64,000 nucleotides of DNA from the NCBI GenBank assembly GCA_038133845.1, contig JAYPUA010000011.1:21125-85124 (forward strand), given 5' to 3'. This stretch comes from JAYPUA01 sp038133845. GTDB lineage: Bacteria > SAR324 > NAC60-12. A model generated the notes under the pieces. That model was given only the letters and a program-made list of their open reading frames with translations. It was not told the DNA's origin and did no database searches. Within the stretch, counting starts at the first letter, position 1. Every line of letters begins with the position of its first letter. Both the position numbers and the translations under genes were made by a program. Of the stretch, positions 62,552-64,000 are shown piece by piece.

Positions 62552-62651
62552 NNNNNNNNNNNNNNNNNNNNNNNNNNNNNNNNNNNNNNNNNNNNNNNNN
62601 NNNNNNNNNNNNNNNNNNNNNNNNNNNNNNNNNNNNNNNNNNNNNNNNNNN
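62552..62651. other. Scaffold gap (100 N)
   Basis: Exactly 100 N, a placeholder length. It lies in the region upstream of speD. The flanks do not share a clear overlap, unlike the gap at 12940. Confidence 0.97.
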
Positions 62652-63027
62652 CTGTCCCTTCGGCATTGCCTCTCGTCGCTTGTACTACCCATAACGTTCG
62701 ATGATCAGGTTCCGTCAGAACCCGAAGCGCTCTGAGGTTGGATGCGCTTCAACTCCCCGCACAAGACGGTGCCGGGGGTACTGACGTCTTCGCTGAATCC
62801 GGAACGGCTCATCGTGATGAGGCGTCCGCATTCGCACTGCCATCAAGTGGCAGATAACCCAAAAATTTATCAATTGATTTGCAAAACACAATAAAATTTT
62901 TTGAGTGCCGCAAAAGTGTTGGGGGGGAGCCTGCCGAATCCTGAACTCCAAGGCATGGCAGACCTGTTTTGCGTGTCAGGTGATGAGTGCGTAGTTTTAC
63001 GACAATCTTCCCGGAGGAGGTTTATCT
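62652..63027. other. Intergenic region between speD and the efflux adaptor
   Basis: 376 bases without a gene I can support. 62862-62906 is markedly AT-rich for this genome and probably holds promoter elements for one or both directions, but no clear -35/-10 pair with correct spacing was found. A run of seven G lies just after 62920. A minus-strand open frame over 62715-62951 lacks a start signal and family resemblance. Confidence 0.5.
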
Positions 63028-63051
63028 ATGATGAAGAGTACATTTCTCTGA
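63028..63051 (+). CDS. Seven-codon mini-ORF (possible leader peptide) before the efflux adaptor
   Basis: ATG ATG AAG AGT ACA TTT CTC then TGA, preceded 7 bases upstream by CCGGAGGAGG, the best ribosome binding site in this region. It is in the same frame as the adaptor gene and ends 18 bases before that gene's ATG, which itself has no good ribosome site. It could serve translational coupling, or the TGA could be a sequence error or nonsense change in the adaptor's real signal peptide. Confidence 0.4.
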   Translation: MMKSTFL

Positions 63052-63069
63052 ACCTCAGCGAGTTTTTCC

Positions 63070-64000
63070 ATGTCTTCTTCTCTGCACCGCTGGTCCCGTC
63101 GCTTTTGGGGAGTGATCCCCCTGCTGTTGGGATTTGTTCTGGTCTGGGCTGCTCCCAAGGCTCAGAGCGGTCCATCGCCTTCGGAAAACCAGGAGCGTCC
63201 GGTCAAGGTCCGGGTGATTCAGATCACTCCGCTGGAAGTCAGCCCTCGCTTGGTCGGTTACGGGCTTGTCCGTGCGGCCCGGACCTGGGAAGCGGTCGCC
63301 GAGGTGGCCGCTCCGGTTGTTTGGCTTGCGGAGAGTGCCCGAAGCGGTCTGATTGTGCCAGAGGGCACGGAGTTGATTCGTCTGGATGATGCCGACTATC
63401 GCCTGGCGCTGGCTCAGGTGGAGGCACAGCTCAAGGCAGCAGAAGTCCGCAAGCGCACGACCCAGGCCAGCTTGTTGCTGGCCGAGAAGGACCTGTCCCT
63501 GCTCAAGGCAGACTACCTGCGCAAGCAGGACCTGGCCTCCAAGGGGGCCGGGGCTCAAAACACGGTGGATGCGGCAGAGCGGCAGATGCTCAACGGGCTC
63601 TCCCAGGTGCAGAACCTGAAGCACGCGCTGGACTTGGGTGATGCAGAACGTGGGGTGCTGGAGGCTCAGAAGCAGGCTGCCCAGTTGAGCCTGAAGCGGA
63701 CGGTGATCCGGGCTCCCTTCAAGGTCCGATTGACTGAGGTCAAGGTGGGAGAGATGCAGTACGCCAACCGGGGGCAACTTCTGCTGACCGCCGATGGGGT
63801 CGATGCAGTGGAGGTCGAGGCTCGCTTTGCCGTTGGAGCCCTCCGTCCCCTGATCCTCTCCGGAGGTCCTCGAACGGCCAATTCTGCAGAATTGGTTCCG
63901 GGGGTCATGGATCTTGAGGCACGAGTCCGCTTGAAGACTGCAACCCACACCGTGGAGTGGCCTGCCCGAATCAGCCGGGTTTCGGGAGTCATTGATGCAC
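63070..64000 (+). CDS. RND efflux periplasmic adaptor subunit (partial)
   Basis: The frame is open from ATG at 63070 to the window end (310 codons), so the C-terminus is missing. An N-terminal signal or anchor (FWGVIPLLLGFVLVWAAP) is followed by the lipoyl/barrel-sandwich segment (VAEVAAPVVWLAESARSGLIVPEGTELIRLDDADY), a helical hairpin (QVEAQLKAAEVRKRTTQASLLLAEKDL; QNTVDAAERQML) and LSLKRTVIRAPFKVRLTEVKVGE. This is the membrane-fusion (HlyD/AcrA-like) adaptor pattern; the transporter subunit should follow. An in-frame TGA at 63049 bounds the start. Substrate unknown. Confidence 0.85.
   Translation, partial: MSSSLHRWSRRFWGVIPLLLGFVLVWAAPKAQSGPSPSENQERPVKVRVIQITPLEVSPRLVGYGLVRAARTWEAVAEVAAPVVWLAESARSGLIVPEGTELIRLDDADYRLALAQVEAQLKAAEVRKRTTQASLLLAEKDLSLLKADYLRKQDLASKGAGAQNTVDAAERQMLNGLSQVQNLKHALDLGDAERGVLEAQKQAAQLSLKRTVIRAPFKVRLTEVKVGEMQYANRGQLLLTADGVDAVEVEARFAVGALRPLILSGGPRTANSAELVPGVMDLEARVRLKTATHTVEWPARISRVSGVIDA

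Noticed and set aside
62715..62951. 78-codon minus-strand ORF upstream of speD
   Set aside because: Passes through an AT-rich probable promoter region, no ribosome site, no recognisable domain.

Overview
The window is a GC-rich chromosomal segment of a free-living, Gram-negative, probably flagellated bacterium. The outer membrane is implied by barrel-like proteins, a GspK-like type II secretion pseudopilin, a lipoprotein and periplasmic binding proteins; flagella are implied by FliN. The organism appears to depend on vitamin B12: it carries a fused acyl-CoA mutase IcmF and a class II ribonucleotide reductase. I see no rRNA, insertion sequence, prophage or CRISPR array. The gene mix would fit a marine SAR324-type or deltaproteobacterial-like lineage, but that placement is a guess. 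Two runs of exactly 100 N (12940-13039 and 62552-62651) are scaffold gaps.

Layout. 1-2.7 kb: folate (folB), a prolyl-tRNA editing enzyme and a coupled PEGA/barrel protein. 2.7-8.5 kb: pckA, then a zinc-starvation locus (zur-znuC-znuB-cobW facing znuA across a perfect Zur-type palindrome). 9.0-13.8 kb: icmF and a surface protein with three Cys-bracketed repeats, interrupted by a gap. 13.9-20.2 kb: a maltose/alpha-glucoside locus (malEFG, a LacI regulator, malK) with a gutted alpha-glucosidase and operator/promoter elements. 20.3-28.2 kb: metabolism and membrane genes (aroG, aldo/keto reductase, EamA transporter, hemF, ilvC, EVE protein, DUF2723 protein). 28.3-33.9 kb: tig-clpP-clpX followed by a PfkB kinase and a U32 peptidase. 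33.8-41.9 kb: hemW, nrdJ, gspK, birA, coaX.

41.9-50.2 kb: a SPOR protein, a 35-residue membrane protein, an SH3/serine hydrolase with a coupled unknown gene, queA, fliN, and a coupled redox pair (thioredoxin-like ferredoxin and an EtfD-like iron-sulfur oxidoreductase). 50.4-53.8 kb: an Fbp-type iron ABC permease and ATPase behind a DtxR-family regulator. 54-56.6 kb: a LytR_C protein, an uncharacterised exported protein and tRNA-Pro(CGG). 56.8-59.2 kb: an uncharacterised pair of membrane proteins. 59.4-64 kb: an endonuclease/phosphatase-fold protein, a lipoprotein, a small barrel, speE-speD (spermidine) and the start of an RND efflux adaptor.

The clearest oddities are: the palindrome TCCGGA, repeated far above expectation in all reading frames and between genes; the alpha-glucosidase reduced to its two ends; an unexplained 16-bp perfect palindrome before pckA; an inverted repeat before dtxR; several small ORFs with good start signals; and a seven-codon mini-ORF just before the efflux adaptor. 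No large undescribed system is evident. The best candidates for new biology are the TCCGGA word, the Cys-repeat surface protein and the 56.8-59.2 kb membrane pair.
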